A stretch of 64,000 bases of DNA from Anaeramoeba flamelloides. Lineage: Eukaryota; Metamonada; Anaeramoebidae. The DNA lies in contig JANTQA010000023.1 of NCBI GenBank assembly GCA_027625915.1, forward strand, positions 23,188,001 to 23,252,000, in the 5' to 3' direction. Shown one piece after another: positions 12,008 through 24,190 of the stretch. The notes beneath the pieces were generated by a model. That model ran no database searches. It saw only the letters and a list, made by a program, of their open reading frames with translations, and had not been told where the DNA came from. The translations under genes and the position numbers were made by a program. The first letter of the stretch is position 1. The number at the start of each line of letters is the position of its first letter.

Positions 12008-12345
12008 GACATAGAACAAGAAAAGCACAATCCATATAAATACTTTTATTGTTTTTAGGAACTTTCAGACTAGACAGTCTACAATATTTCAGTTTTTGAG
12101 ATTCATTCATATTTTTTCAAATTTCAAATACTTGTTGAAAAGTTTTCAATAGCTCAAGTAGGGTAAAACAAAATAATTAATAAAAAATAACATATTGAAT
12201 TTAATTAAAATTTTTGAAAGTTATCTCAAAGAAAAATATTTCTTCAACCTTCAAAAACCTGAAAATCTTTTTATTAAAATCAAAAAACTGAAAATGATTT
12301 AAATTGAGAGTTTTTAAAAGTTTGAATTATAAAAACTTTTATATT
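12008..12345 (-). repeat. Repeat E plus hairpin unit, inverted copy
   Basis: Read on the minus strand, 12345-12110 follows the repeat E order, and 12110-12008 is the third hairpin unit, with stem AGACT-GTCT-AGTCT followed by GAAAGTTC and ATGGATTGTGCT. It ends directly at the TA that starts element D (12347), so D may have inserted at the edge of this repeat. Confidence 0.55.
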
Positions 12346-12346
12346 A

Positions 12347-13169
12347 CAGTCAAACCTAGAACCCGTGAAATTTTCAAAAGTACGGTAATTCCATTTTTCT
12401 GATCAATTACAAAGATTAGTAAAAAGTCAAAAATCTACCCTCATTTATCAGACAAATAATCCAATTACCCAGCAACTTATAACCATTTAAATTGTGGGTA
12501 TTGGTTAAATATTCTGAATCCATCATTTTTAACTCTTTGGTGAATCCAGAAATCAAAAAAATCCAAAATGTTGTACAATTAATTGAGAACATTACTTAAA
12601 ATGTATATCTACTTTTGATTTTAAATTTTAAAATAAAAATCATTTTCATCATTTTGAAATATTTGAAAGAATTTGAATTTGAGATAGGGGTTTGGTTATT
12701 GTGGATTTTCATCAAATTCTTAAACTCTTTTTGTTAAAAATAAATCCTCTAAGGTTCTCAATAGAAATTTAAAATTTTGAAAAAACTCTTAAAAGAAACT
12801 TAAAAAGTAAAACTGTTATTTCATAAATGTAACAGCAAAATAATTCTTATTTTGATTATTTCCAATAAAATCAGAATTTATCCAAAGGAAAAATCGCAAT
12901 AAATTTGATTTTCAATTTTCAGTAATGTTCTCAATTAATTTTGCAACATTTTGGATTTTTTTGATTTCTGGATTCACCAAAGAGTTAAAAATGATGGATT
13001 CAGAATATTTAACCAATATCCACAATTTACATAGTTACAAGTTGCTGGTTAATTGAATTATTTGTCTGTAAAATGGGAGTATATTTTTGACTTTTTACTA
13101 ATATTTTCAATTGATCAGAAAAATGGAATTACGGTTTTTTTGAAAATTTATGGGTATAGATTTGACAGT
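12347..13169. mobile_element. Palindromic DNA element D, with 255-bp terminal inverted repeats
   Basis: 823 bp flanked by TA (12345-12346 and 13170-13171). The arms 12347-12600 and 12915-13169 are inverted copies of one another along their whole length. Landmarks include TACGGTAATTCCATTTTTCT, CTGAATCCATCATTTTTAAC and CTTTGGTGAATCCAGAAATC on the left and their complements on the right. The terminus CAGTCAAACCTAGAACC resembles pogo/Tc1-type ends; this is a family-level inference. The 314-bp centre shows no ORF. It sits immediately upstream of the S28 peptidase gene. Confidence 0.8.
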
Positions 13170-13301
13170 TAGCTGTTTTTGAATTGGATCTTGTAATTTC
13201 TTTCAAAATTTTTTCAACTTGAAAAAAACAAATTCATTGTCAAGCAATAAAAGTTTCTGCAATTTTTGTGTTATTTAATTTTTTCATTTTTTTTACTAAA
13301 A

Positions 13302-16300
13302 ATGTTCAAGTTAATTTCTCTTTTTATTTTTCTAAGTGTTTTTACAGCTGTAATTACACTCGACAGCATTCAATTTCACAAATTAACATCAAGTTATGAT
13401 CTTGAACCACAATACTTGACACAGAAATTAGATCACTTCAATCCACTTGACACAAGAACCTTCCAACAGCAATATTATGTGGACGACACTTATTGGACCG
13501 ATCACAGTGGCCCTGTTTTTGTTTATATCAGCGGTGAAGCCCCGATGGAAGGGCCTGCAGGAGGGTTTATTACCCATCTTGCAGAAGAAAATAAAGCACT
13601 AATCTTATCAATGGAACATCGCTATTACGGAAAATCTCAACCATTTACAGAGTATACAACCGCTAATCTGACTTGGTTAACCGTTGAACAAGAATTGGTA
13701 GATCTTGCTGAATTCATTCAGTTTTATCAAAAAGAAATTAAGAGTAATTATGGTAAACAAGGAAACCCTTTTTTTATTGTTGGTGGTAGTTATTCTGGCG
13801 CTTTAAGGTTTGTAATTTTTTTTTTATTTTCAATTTTGTTTTTATTTTGGTAATCCAAGAGAGGGAAGCAAAAAAAAAAATCCAAAAACAACAATTCTCT
13901 TTTAGTTAATCAAAAAACATTTCCTTGGAAATCTTCCTATTTCTTTTTACTTTTTTTCCTTTTTTTATTCTTTCTTCACAACTTCAAAAAAAAAAAAGTG
14001 CTTGGTTTCGATTAAAATTTCCTCACTTAGTCAAGGGATCTTTAGCTTCGTCAGGTGTAGTTAACCCCGTTCTTGAATTTGTTGATTTTGATCTTCAAAT
14101 TGCTAATTCAAGTGGAATAGGTTTGTTCAATTATTTTTTTTTGTTTTTATTTTTTTTTTTTGTTTTTTGGATATATACCTACTATCCGAAAAATGCTAAA
14201 AGCACTTGGACTGAAATAATTTAAATAACTGTGGAGAGAAAAATAGTTGGACAGCAATTTTAATTGGGAACATTACTGAAAATGATTTTTCATTTCAATT
14301 GTTTGTGAAATAACTAAAGAAAATAACAATAAATTACTTATTAGAATAACGATTAATGTAATTCTACCTTTTCAAAACCTTATCTCTTATAATCTAAAGC
14401 AAGTTTAAAAATTAACAATTTTCAGAATTAATAGGAACCTTTACTAAAACTTGGATTTTTGTTAAAATAGCAAGATCTACTCTAGTTATCAACCAATCAA
14501 ATGAGTATTCTACACACACCACAGATTAGTGAACTTGTAACACATTTAAACCTGGATTTATATAAAATTCACCTAGTTACCAATAGGATTTGATTTTCAA
14601 TTTTACTAATGTTCTCAATTAAAAATGGTGTCCAACCATTTTTCTGTGTCAAAAGATTTTTCTCTCAACAGTAAGAAGAATTTACATCAATTTTGAACTA
14701 TTTGTCAAATAGAAACTTTCTTATAATTTAAGAGAACAAAAGGTTAAATTCACTTATTCATCTAAAATAAACCCAATTCTTTTAGAGCTTTCATCAAAAT
14801 TTACATTCATCATTTTATTTTCAGACAAACATTTTTTGGTTTCAAAAACACACCCAAAATTAATTTTACTAATAAATTCAAATATATTTTATAAAATTTT
14901 TAGTTCAATTTCACATTTTGTTATCTATTAGCTCAACTTTTAAAAAAACTCCGGAGAAAGTACCTTCTCTTGAAGCACACCAATTTTACAAAGTTTCTTA
15001 ACATTTAAATGAATAAAATGCTTTCTTCAAAGCTTGAGTAAAAAAATATGTAAAACGGAAAAGGAAGTAAAAATTTGTAGATATTTATATGAATTTATTT
15101 GTATACAGTAACAGTTATTTTTTAAAATTTTTTTTCAAAAAATCTAAAAAAGAAAATAACATCAAATTAAAAAAAATTATGTTTTGCGCTTCAAAAAACA
15201 AAATTTACTTGCAAATTTATTGATAAAAAAAACGAAAAATCACATTCAATTCAAAGTCTTAAAAAAAAGATACCATCTCTCAACATCTCTTAGACTAAAT
15301 ATTTCTTTTTTTTTTTTATGGTTTACTAAAACAATGGTTAATCATGAAACACAAAACATTTCAAATTTTTTACCCAATGATCTTTCTTCAAAAAAAAAAA
15401 AACAATTATATTATTTGTCTTTTTGATCTCAATGTGAATTAGATCTGATTGTTTCGCTGAAAGGTAATGAAAGTAAACTTTCTTTCTAAATGGTGAATTA
15501 GTTTGCAATGAAATTTGGTTTGTTATCAATTTTGATGTTTTTTTTTTATTGTGCTTAATAATCATCATTAACTACTTTCATATTCTTCAAGAAACATTTA
15601 AAATTTTTTCCAGATTTTGTTAGTTTTTTAAGAAGTTTTTTTATTTTCAAGATGATGTTCTACATTCTGGAAAAAGAATATTTCCAACTTTGTTAAAGCA
15701 CACTTTTGTTTCTTGTGAAAAATATTGGGAATTTGATCTTTCCTTTGGAAAACAAAATAAAACAAAATATTAATATTTTAAAAAGTAGAGTTATTTCTTT
15801 TTAAAGAAACAAACTTGATCAACAAAATTTTAAAAAAGAAATTCAAAAAATGAACTTTAAATCAATTTAAAGTCCAAGGCAAATAATGATCAGGTGTTTC
15901 CAGTGCGTTCTCTTTCAAACAAAGGGGTTTAATTAAAAGTTGACATTTAATTTTTTTTGCAGAAATACTATTTGCCAAAATTTATGAAAAAAAAACGTTT
16001 AAATTCTTGGTACGTATTATTTTAATTAATACCTCATTTAAGCGCAATTCTCGTTTTTTAAAACAGTTGTCTAAAAGCAAATTTTTAAAAACTTTTCTTT
16101 TGAAAATTATATCAAACAATTTTAAATAAATTAAAGAAAAAAAAATCAATTCATAATCACCTCAATAAAATATGAAGAAAAAAAAAAAATACAATACGAA
16201 ATACGTCATAATAACTATTAACTACCACATTTGTAATTGAAATTTAATATATCAATTGTTTTATAATCGGGGTTTCGAAGTTGGTAAATCTCACAAATTT

Positions 16301-18651
16301 TTATACAAGTGAGATCTAAGAAGGAAAAAATGAAATATTTTTCCAAAATTTGTATTTCCTCTTTTCTGTGATTTATGTGATTTATGTAATTTATGTGATT
16401 TATGTGATCTCAAAAAATGAAAAAGAAGAATGGAAAAACAGCTTTTTGAGAAAACTTTTCCCTCTATGTTAAAGTTTAAAACCTCTGAAACATTGAAGAG
16501 ATTCTTCTATAATTTTTTTAGGTTTTGGAGTTAAATTGTTTAGAGGGTTTTAAATTTTGACATAAAAGGTCAAAATGGAAAAAATTGAAAATTTTTGAGG
16601 AAACTATCCTTGTTTTCTTACAAAACAAAAAACAAATTTTATAAAAGAACTACAATGTATTTGGTAATGTATGGAATTCACCAAAATTTCCATTTCCAAA
16701 ATGAAAGATCATTTTTTATCAACTGGCTTAAGAATGGAGGCTGCAAATGAATTCTAAATATACAATACAAAAGCTAATTATCAATGCTTGTTAAGGTTTT
16801 TAGGATCTTTTATTCACAAATTAAAATAATTTTGTTAAAAATTGAAGTTTTTTTCGATTTTATTTTTGGTTCTACACTAAAACCTCACTTACCAATTACT
16901 TAAAAATACACCTAAGAAGAGATTAATCCAATTAGTTTTTCATTAAAGTTAGTCATTAATACTTTGGTACAAATAACTGAATAAAATTGAATAATTTCAC
17001 CATAACCCAATACTACCCTTCTTAACAACAAGGTCATTATTAGTGGGAATTTATAAATTAACCAAAAATACAATACAAATTTTCAGTAATAAACTCCCTT
17101 TTTGCCCAAAAAAAATATATTTTAATTTGTGAATAAAAGATCCTAAAAAACTTAACACAAACATTGATAATTAGCCTTTGTATTTTATATTTAGAATTCA
17201 ATTGGAGCCTCCATTCTTAAAAAAAACCTTTCTATTTCAAAAAACTAACTCTTTTTTGCAAATTGAATTTTCATTAGATCTTTGAACGCAAAATTCCTCA
17301 AAAATCTTTCCCACAACACTCATCCAAATTTATCTTCGAACTAATAATTGTGCTTTTCAGAGAAAGGATTTTAAAAAAAAAAATTGTCACACAAAAATAT
17401 ACAAAATGTTTTTCGGGTGTATTTGGTAGTGGAGATTCTATTCAAATATCAAATAGAGTAAATGTCATCTTGTAAAGAGTTGATGGGAACTTCAATTCAA
17501 GAAAAAATAAAAAGAACCAAAGGAACCAAAGGAACCAAAGGAACCAAAACCAAAAAAACTAAACAAAATCACAATTCCTATTAAGGAATTGTTATGATTT
17601 ATCATGCCAATGAAACAATTCAACGTAACCCAATGGCCAAAACTCATAGACAATGCGATATTTTAAATTAACAGTTGTTATTGAGATGATGTTTGAAATC
17701 ATCTTAATTTTTTATTGTAGAAATTCGTGGTTATAGTTCTTTTTCATTTGAACGCTTCTTAGATAAGGGTGTTCAAGTTTACGTATATCAAAATTTCTAT
17801 TGAATTTTTCCTTTAAAAAATACACATCAAATGTTTTTTTTTGATCCAAAATGGGAAATATTTCAATGAATATTCCTTCGCAATATAAAATGGGATTGAA
17901 ACAAAAGATTTTAAGACAACTTGACAAATTGCCAACATTGTCCTTATCAAAATATAAACTTATTCTTGAAGTTTTTTTTTATTTTTTATTTTTTATTTTT
18001 TATTTTTGATTTTTTTATTTAAATCTCTAAATAATTTACAAAATATGATAGAATGTTCAAATGTTTTAAGGGAAGTTGTTCAAAAAATTGATGTTGAATT
18101 GGATGCATCTCCCGAGCGTAATAAAGCTGTTAAGGAGCATTTCGATGCTACAACTGTTGATGATGGATCATTTAGATATTATATTGCGGACGCAATTAGT
18201 TTGCCTGTGCAATATTCAAACCATTCAGCTGTATGTGATCCAATGATCAAGGCCCAAAATGATGGATCTGATTTAATTTTAGCATTTGCCAAATATTGCC
18301 AAGATTTTTTTTTTAAGGTAATGCAGACTACAGCTGTACAATATTCCGATGATTATATGAAAATTACAAAAACAGATCCAACGGGAAAAGCAATTGCCCA
18401 AAGAACCTGGTGGTGGCAAAAATGCTCACAATTAGCCTATTTTCAGATCGCTCCGGGAACAAATCCTATTCGATCTCCAAAAATTACTTTAGATTGGCAT
18501 AAACAGAAATGTTCAACAGTTTATGGTTCAGGTATTTGGCCAGATACTCAAGCAATTATTGATGAATTCAGTTCAAACAAAATTAAAGGAACAAATATTT
18601 TCTTTACGAATGGCGCAAACGATCCTTGGTAAGTTTAGACTTTATAATACT

Positions 18652-18682
<31 letters not shown>

Positions 18683-18996
18683 TATTTCTTCTTTTTAATT
18701 TCAACTTTTTTGTTTTTTGTTTTTTCTTTTTTTTTTTTTATTTATTATTAACTTGGTTTAATTCAAAAAACATTATTTTTACAAAAATTATTCACATAAT
18801 TATCATTTATAGGCAATGGTGTGCAGTTAGGCATCATCTTGGAATATCTGAACAAGCACATGTCATTCAAGGAGATGAAACCCACGATTGTGGTCACTGT
18901 ATTGATCTTCATGAACCAAAAGAAGATGATCCTCCAGATTTGAAATTTGCAAGAGCCCAGATTTCAACCTTTGTTTATCAATGGATACACGCATAA
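13302..18996 (+). CDS. Secreted S28-family serine carboxypeptidase (prolylcarboxypeptidase / thymus-specific protease type), four exons
   Basis: Exons 13302-13807, 13999-14120, 18052-18628 and 18813-18996 join in frame to 462 residues ending in TAA. A hydrophobic signal peptide (FKLISLFIFLSVFTA) opens the protein. S28 marks follow: LDHFNP, HRYYGKS and the nucleophile elbow VGGSYSGAL (Ser163), which is finished by the AG|T codon split at the first junction. Then come SAWFRLKFPHL and KGSLASSG, WWWQKCSQLAYFQ near the end, Asp400 in NGANDPW, and the probable catalytic His430 in GHCIDL. The enzyme should cut after proline or small residues near a C terminus, in the lysosome, a food vacuole or outside the cell. 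Donors are GTTTGT twice and GTAAGT once. Intron 2 is 3931 bp; the others are 191 and 184 bp. A possible AATAAA lies at 19040. The in-frame TTG at 13266 is not the start. Confidence 0.93.
14229..14671. mobile_element. Harbinger/Tourist-like MITE (family M) with TAA target duplication
   Basis: 443 bp. The left end CTGTGGAGAGAAAAAT and the right end read backwards, CTGTTGAGAGAAAAATC, form terminal inverted repeats. A trinucleotide TAA precedes the left end (14226-14228) and follows the right end (14672-14674), the target duplication typical of PIF/Harbinger. Inner inverted segments are shared (GTTGGACA, then AATTGGGAACATTACT on the left and its complement near 14600-14625). No ORF. It lies inside the S28 gene's large intron. 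Confidence 0.65.
16728..17220. mobile_element. TTAA-flanked palindromic element K
   Basis: About 490 bp bounded by TTAA at each end (16728-16731 and 17217-17220). Arms of roughly 115 bp are inverted copies: AAGAATGGAGGCTGCAA, AATTCTAAATATACAATACA, GCTAATTATCAATG and TAGGATCTTTTATTCACAAA recur as complements at 17095-17220. A TTAA boundary is the hallmark of piggyBac- and Kolobok-type elements, though TTAA could also be the first bases of the repeat. No ORF. Confidence 0.65.
17712..17972 (-). other. Unassigned minus-strand open frame nested in the S28 intron
   Basis: On the minus strand this stretch reads about 85 codons to TAA with balanced codons and mixed residues (FDKDNVGNLSSCLKIF, DVYFLKEKFNRNFDIRKL, EHPYLRSVQMKKNYNHEF), unlike the F/K/N-rich accidental frames around it. 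There is no good ATG, but an AG preceded by a T-rich tract at its upstream edge could be a splice acceptor. I do not recognise the sequence. It may be an exon of a nested gene, a captured gene fragment, or chance. Confidence 0.25.
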
Positions 18997-19155
18997 ATTA
19001 GATGATTTCTTTTCATGAATAATTGTTTATTTACTCAAAAATAAAATTTTTTTTTTTCAAAAAATTTACATTAAAGAGAAAATAAAATTTAGTCATACAA
19101 TTTATAATTTTTGAGTTTTTTTAAATTATTCTGATATTATAATTGATCTTATCTT

Positions 19156-19158
<3 letters not shown>

Positions 19159-19196
<38 letters not shown>

Positions 19197-19215
19197 TTGT
19201 GTGTGTGTGTGTAAC
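19159..19215. repeat. (AT)n-(GT)n microsatellite
   Basis: A run of about 18 AT units passes into GGTTGTGTGTGTGTGTGT. It lies about 160 bases after the S28 peptidase stop codon. Such a tract is prone to length change and to unusual DNA structure; no function is implied. Confidence 0.8.
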
Positions 19216-20517
19216 TTTGTGTGTGTAGTTCTAGATAATTGGTGTACTTTTTTTTAATAAATGTTTGTAGATATAGTTTCAAATTGGAAATTAAATTAAT
19301 TTATCAAGAGTTAAACTCTTATTAAGTATGGTTAAAAGTTTAAAATTTCTGATCATGAAAAATTGGTTTCTGTGATTTTGGTGATTTTGGTGATTTTCAA
19401 AAAATTGGTTTTTCAAAGGTTCCAAATATTAGAGAAAGTATTAAAATCCTATTTAATAATTTTTAAAAAAAAATTGAGAAACTTTACAATATTTATAAAT
19501 TTTGAATGAGTTTTGATTACATAATATTTTAATTGAATCACCTTTTTAATGTTTTTGATAATAAATAAATAAGTAAAATTTAAATTTTGAAGGTTTAGGG
19601 TTTTTTATTGGAAAAATTTACATTCATTACAATTGACACACTTTTTACCATATTTTCTCCATTTTGGGTTATAAAAAAGTTTGAATGAATTAATGAGTCT
19701 ATTTAAAAATTGTGTTTTTGATTAACACAATCCTTTTACAATTATGAATAATATTTCAATTTACTTTTTCAGAATTAACCTTTTTCCAAAACTGGAAAAA
19801 TGTTTGTGTAATGATTGAAAATTTGACACCTTTTATCTGAAATTTGATGGGGTATTAGATAACAATTGTGGAAAAAAAAAAGTAAAATAAATATGTGAGT
19901 ATTTTGAAGATTTGAGATGAAATAATTTTATTTTATTTCAAATTTATTGTAAATCTAAAAATAAATTTACTTTTATAAAACCTTACAAGTTATAAAATTT
20001 TAATGGAAAACTAATCAAAATAAATAAATAAAACAACTAATACATCTTTTATTATTACTAATTATTCAGCCCTAATAAGGTTTTTTATTGATAATATAGA
20101 ATATGATGTAACTTCTAATATTTTAAACCTAGGCGTTTTACTTAAGGGGGTGCAATGTGTAGTATCCTTATAATATGTTAAGTTCCAATATAAAAAAGAT
20201 TTATGGATTGAATACTTTAGAAAACTATTTAAAATGTTGATTTTTTTGAATCAAAAAAAGATCCAATTATCCGATCAGAAATGAACTTAATAGTAAATAG
20301 TTATTAGCTCATAATAGTTTAAAATACCTTATTTATTATTGGTGATATTTAAAAAGAAATTCCATAGCCCATTGATAGTGTGGGGATTATGATACCTATT
20401 ATTGTATAAATTGTTAAGTTTATGTTCATTTTCTTCAAAATCAGATTATTTAAATGAAGAGTAACCTAAAAAAAATATTCTAATAAATTTAAGTGCAAAT
20501 TCAAAAAACAATTACTA

Positions 20518-21046
20518 AACCCCATTCCAAAAATTTGGACACACACAAAATCAAAAATAGGCAAAATAAAACCTAATTTATTGTATTTTTACAAATGTAA
20601 TATAAAACAATGTTTAAATTACCTAGTATTAATGTTTTTATATGTAATCATTTTAATCTAAATAAAAGAAAAAAAATAAAATCAAAAATAAAAACAGGTG
20701 TGTCCAAAATAATGAAACAAGCGGAACAAAAAAAAATTTATTGGTAAATATGTTGAAATTTCACCCTTCAATTGTTGATCGATCCAATGATAAGATACCA
20801 TCTACCAATTGTATGTGATTTTTCAATTTAACAAACTCAACACTAACCTTCTATCAACCATTGAAAAAAAATTCGAGATCTAACCAAACAGATTACCTAA
20901 CTGGAAAAAAGGAAATGAGAACAAAACAAAAAAGACAAAAAATGAAATAGTTTGTAAAATCAAAATTCTTTCCAAATTGAATTTAAAGTGTAGTAATGAT
21001 GTTAGTTCCACTGTTTAAACTGTGTCCAAATTTTTGGAAAATAGTT
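20518..21046 (+). mobile_element. MITE family A, copy 1 (529 bp)
   Basis: Flanked by TA (20516-20517 and 21047-21048). The left end CCATTCCAAAAATTTGGACA and the right end TGTCCAAATTTTTGGAAAAT are inverted repeats. Internally it has GTGTGTCCAAAATAATGAAA near the middle, TTGTTGATCGATCCAATGAT and AACAAACTCAACACTAACCT. No ORF. TA flanks with this TTTGGACAC terminus fit a Tc1/mariner-like non-autonomous family; the superfamily is an inference. Confidence 0.8.
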
Positions 21047-22719
21047 TAAATCTTGAAATTGAAAAACTTAGTAAAAATACAATTCCTAAAATATTCTACT
21101 TACCTATAAACCAATTTACTGAAATGGATTATTTTTGTTTAAAATTTAATCCATTTTTCTCATTATTCATTAATAACCTTAGCCTAATTTTTTTCTTTTT
21201 ATTTAAAAAACAATAATTTTCTTTGTACAAAGAAATAAAATTTATTGTGTTTCTAAATAGTATAAAAATTTATACTTTAAAAATAAAAACACACTTTAAA
21301 AAAAAAAAACACTCTGATTTAAAAATATATCTAATTTCAAAAAAATTATTGAAATTTTTTATAACTTTAAAAAAATATATAAATTTTATTTGATAAAGAT
21401 TTTGTAAGAAGTTATATTTTTTTTTTGAATAAAAATACCTCTGAATAACATTATTAAATACTTTGGTTGAAAAAATATTCCTAAAATACTTTTCCAAACA
21501 GTTAAAATCCTACACATAATATGTATATCAACGAAGGTGTATTTTTCGTTTTAAAATCAATAAAGACAAATAATATTGCGTTTTTTCAAATTTTTTCAAT
21601 GTTTTTTCGTTTCATTCATTATTTTATTTGTTTATTTTTTGAAAAAAGTTTTTTAATTCTTTTTTAATCATTTTTTTATGTTTCAGATATGTGGAAAAAC
21701 GTAAAAAAAACTTTAAAACAACAATAAAAAAAAAAAAAAAATGGAAAATTCTCCAAAAATTCATTTTTAAAACCAGGAAAATTCCAATTATACTTGGAAT
21801 AATATACTAATTTGTCTATTTTACAAAGTACTTAAACTACCAATCTTAATTCCTCTATTTAGTTAAATAAAATCCAAAGATCAACAATGTTCAGGGTTTA
21901 TATTTCTCAATTTTTTTAAATATTTTCAAACAAATAAAATTAATTCAATTGTATCCTGATTAGAATCAAATACAGAAAAATAAACATAATAATGATATAA
22001 CTTTTTAAAATATCAGTTTTTTTTATACCTGAGTATTAGAAATAAAAATAATACCTAATCTTTTTATATAGGTGAAATTTAATTAAATTATTATGAATAC
22101 AACATTTAATATTTTTTTTCTAATCTTTGAATTGTAAATACTGTTAAATTCAAATAAATATTTGAAAATTTTTACTTCACTTACCATTTTAGAAAATTTT
22201 TAATCCTTTGTTGATAGTATTTCATTTTATTTGGTTAAATCTTAAGAAACTTGGTAAAATTAGTTTCACTTTCAAAAATACGTTGGTATAAAACTGTTTC
22301 AAAAAGTAGTGTTCCAATTTGTTAAAATGGGAAATTGAACTAAAAATTTTTTTAAATTTTTTAGAATATCTCAGTATTCAATATTTTTTTTTGAATTTTT
22401 AAAATATGAAAAAATTTAAAATGTATTTGTTTGAACAAACTACTAGAAATTATTAAAAATAAGATTTCTTCAAAAATAAAAATTTTGATCAATTTTTTCT
22501 TTTTATTTTTTCTTCCAAAAATACAACAAAAACGGGATCAGATATTTTGACGGAAAATTTAATTGGAAAAATGACTTTTTCAAAAAAATGATAATTAATT
22601 TCACAAAAATCGATAAAGTAGTTTGGTTTATCAAGTTTAATCGCACCCTTAAGAAAATAATTAATCTATTACATTTGAGAAAGAAACAAAATATTTAATA
22701 CAGCCAATGTATAAAAATA

Positions 22720-24190
22720 TTATAAAGAATAAAAGAAATTATCAGGTATCCCAATTCTAAAAAGTGAAATCAAAATCTACCCAAGAATTAATAGTTTATC
22801 AAGTTTAAATTTTATTAGCTATTTACTCAGAAAAGAAGCTATTTGGGAAAAAACGTTTAACAAAATTTTTAATTAAATACTGAAAAAAAAATGAAAAGTA
22901 TAATCAATTCAGAAGAAATCAATTAACTTCAAGTAACAAATTATAGGATTGTTATCATTGATACAACAAAAAAAAAATTTGCCTATATCTTGAATCCATG
23001 ATATTTGTTGTATTATAATACAAGGAAAATTTTTTCAAAAAAAAATCTCTAAATTTTGTATTTTTCAAATACACTCATCTAATAAACATTATTATACATA
23101 ACAATTTTCAATGAGGTTTACAACTTTAATAGATATTAATAGGAATTGAAAAAAAAATGAAATTTTTCACTAATATTTTTTTCATTTTTTATTGTAAAAT
23201 TTTTGAATTTTTTAATTGACTTAGTAGAGAGATAATTTTCAAGTATTTTTTTAATAGTCTAAAAAGAAACATATTTTTCAATTTGAAAATAGTACAAAAT
23301 ATTTCAATCAAAAGATATTGCTCAATTAAATTGAAAATCTGATTTTTTATCTGTTTTTGGAATATTTTTTATCATTTTATTTTTTTCCATGTTTCAGTTT
23401 TTATATACGTTCCCGGGTTTTTTTCTGCAAATTGCTTTAACATATATTCTTTTTTCAATCTTAATGTTCAATCAAAAAATTAATTCATTTCAACTTTTTC
23501 CAATAAAAAAATACCCTGAAAATAGGTGTTTTTTTTCAAAAGTCGGTATTTTTTGAAAAGGGGGGTATTCAGATTTTCAAGAGTTTAAAAGCTATCCTTT
23601 TTTTATTACATAAAATTATGATAACTTTGAAAAAATAATTTATAAAAGAAGTATAACTTAAATCCAATGTATAGTTTTGGCTAACTTTAATTTTAGGTAT
23701 TTAAATTTTCCTTGTAGTGTAGAGAGCCCAAAAATAATCAATTTTTTTAAATATACTTTTAAATAATAGATCAATCATAGAAAAAGGCTTCCTACTTAAA
23801 AATAGTCCTCTAAATACTCCTGTTGTGTTTAGTCCTCTATTTTATATTTTCTCATATTTTTTTTTCTTTTCGTAAGAGATCTTATTTTTCATTTGCTCTT
23901 TATCTTAAAATTAAAAATCGTTTTTAACTATTTTTTCTAAAAGAGTTATTGTTTTACCCGAGCAATGAATAAATCAAATAGACTTAGAGTATGCAATCAA
24001 CCATACACTAACGTATCAAAAAAGATCTGTTAAGGAGAAAATAAAAGTACTAAAATTGTCATTCAGCTTTTCGAAAATTTTTTTAACAACCAAATTAAAA
24101 TTTATACTCAACAAATATTAAGATCTTGTTTATATTTTGATTTCACTTTTTAGAATTGGGATACCTGATAATTTCTTTTATTCTTTATAA
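22720..24190. mobile_element. Inverted-repeat element L (1.47 kb, about 60-bp ends)
   Basis: The ends are near-perfect inverted copies: TTATAAAGAATAAAAGAAAT, CAGGTATCCCAATTCTAAAA and AGTGAAATCAAAAT at 22720-22785, with their complements at 24125-24190. The interior has no ORF and is AT-rich. Part of it (about 22890-22935) also recurs inverted near 4215-4265. The interior may be a non-autonomous transposon or a region caught between two short repeats. The target duplication is not obvious. Confidence 0.55.

Larger units (their letters stand above)
10228..13301. other. 3-kb intergenic region with three repeat elements
   Basis: No gene is visible. A 24-base poly(A) run starts about 50 bases after the RhoGEF stop (10276-10299). 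T-rich sequence follows to 10920. The region then holds foldback element C (11033-11230), an inverted copy of the hairpin unit and repeat E (12008-12345), and the 823-bp palindromic element D (12347-13169). Element D ends only about 130 bases before the peptidase start codon, so the peptidase promoter must lie within or next to it. Frames at 11157-11405 and 11566-11811 overlap repeats or poly-Lys sequence and look accidental. Confidence 0.5.
14121..18051 (+). other. Intron 2 of the S28 peptidase gene (3.9 kb, repeat-filled)
   Basis: Defined by donor GTTTGT after AGTGGAATAG and by acceptor ATAG before AATGTTC, which restores the frame (SSGIECSNV). It holds a Harbinger-like MITE (14229-14671), a TTAA-flanked palindrome (16728-17220), a tandem of the 9-mer TTTATGTGA (about 16370-16410), a tandem of GGAACCAAA (about 17512-17550) and an unexplained minus-strand frame (17712-17972). 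From 14700 to 16350 I see only AT-rich sequence. Confidence 0.85.

Noticed and set aside
22720-24190. An autonomous transposon encoded within element L
   Set aside because: No frame in the interior exceeds chance length, and no transposase motif is visible on either strand.
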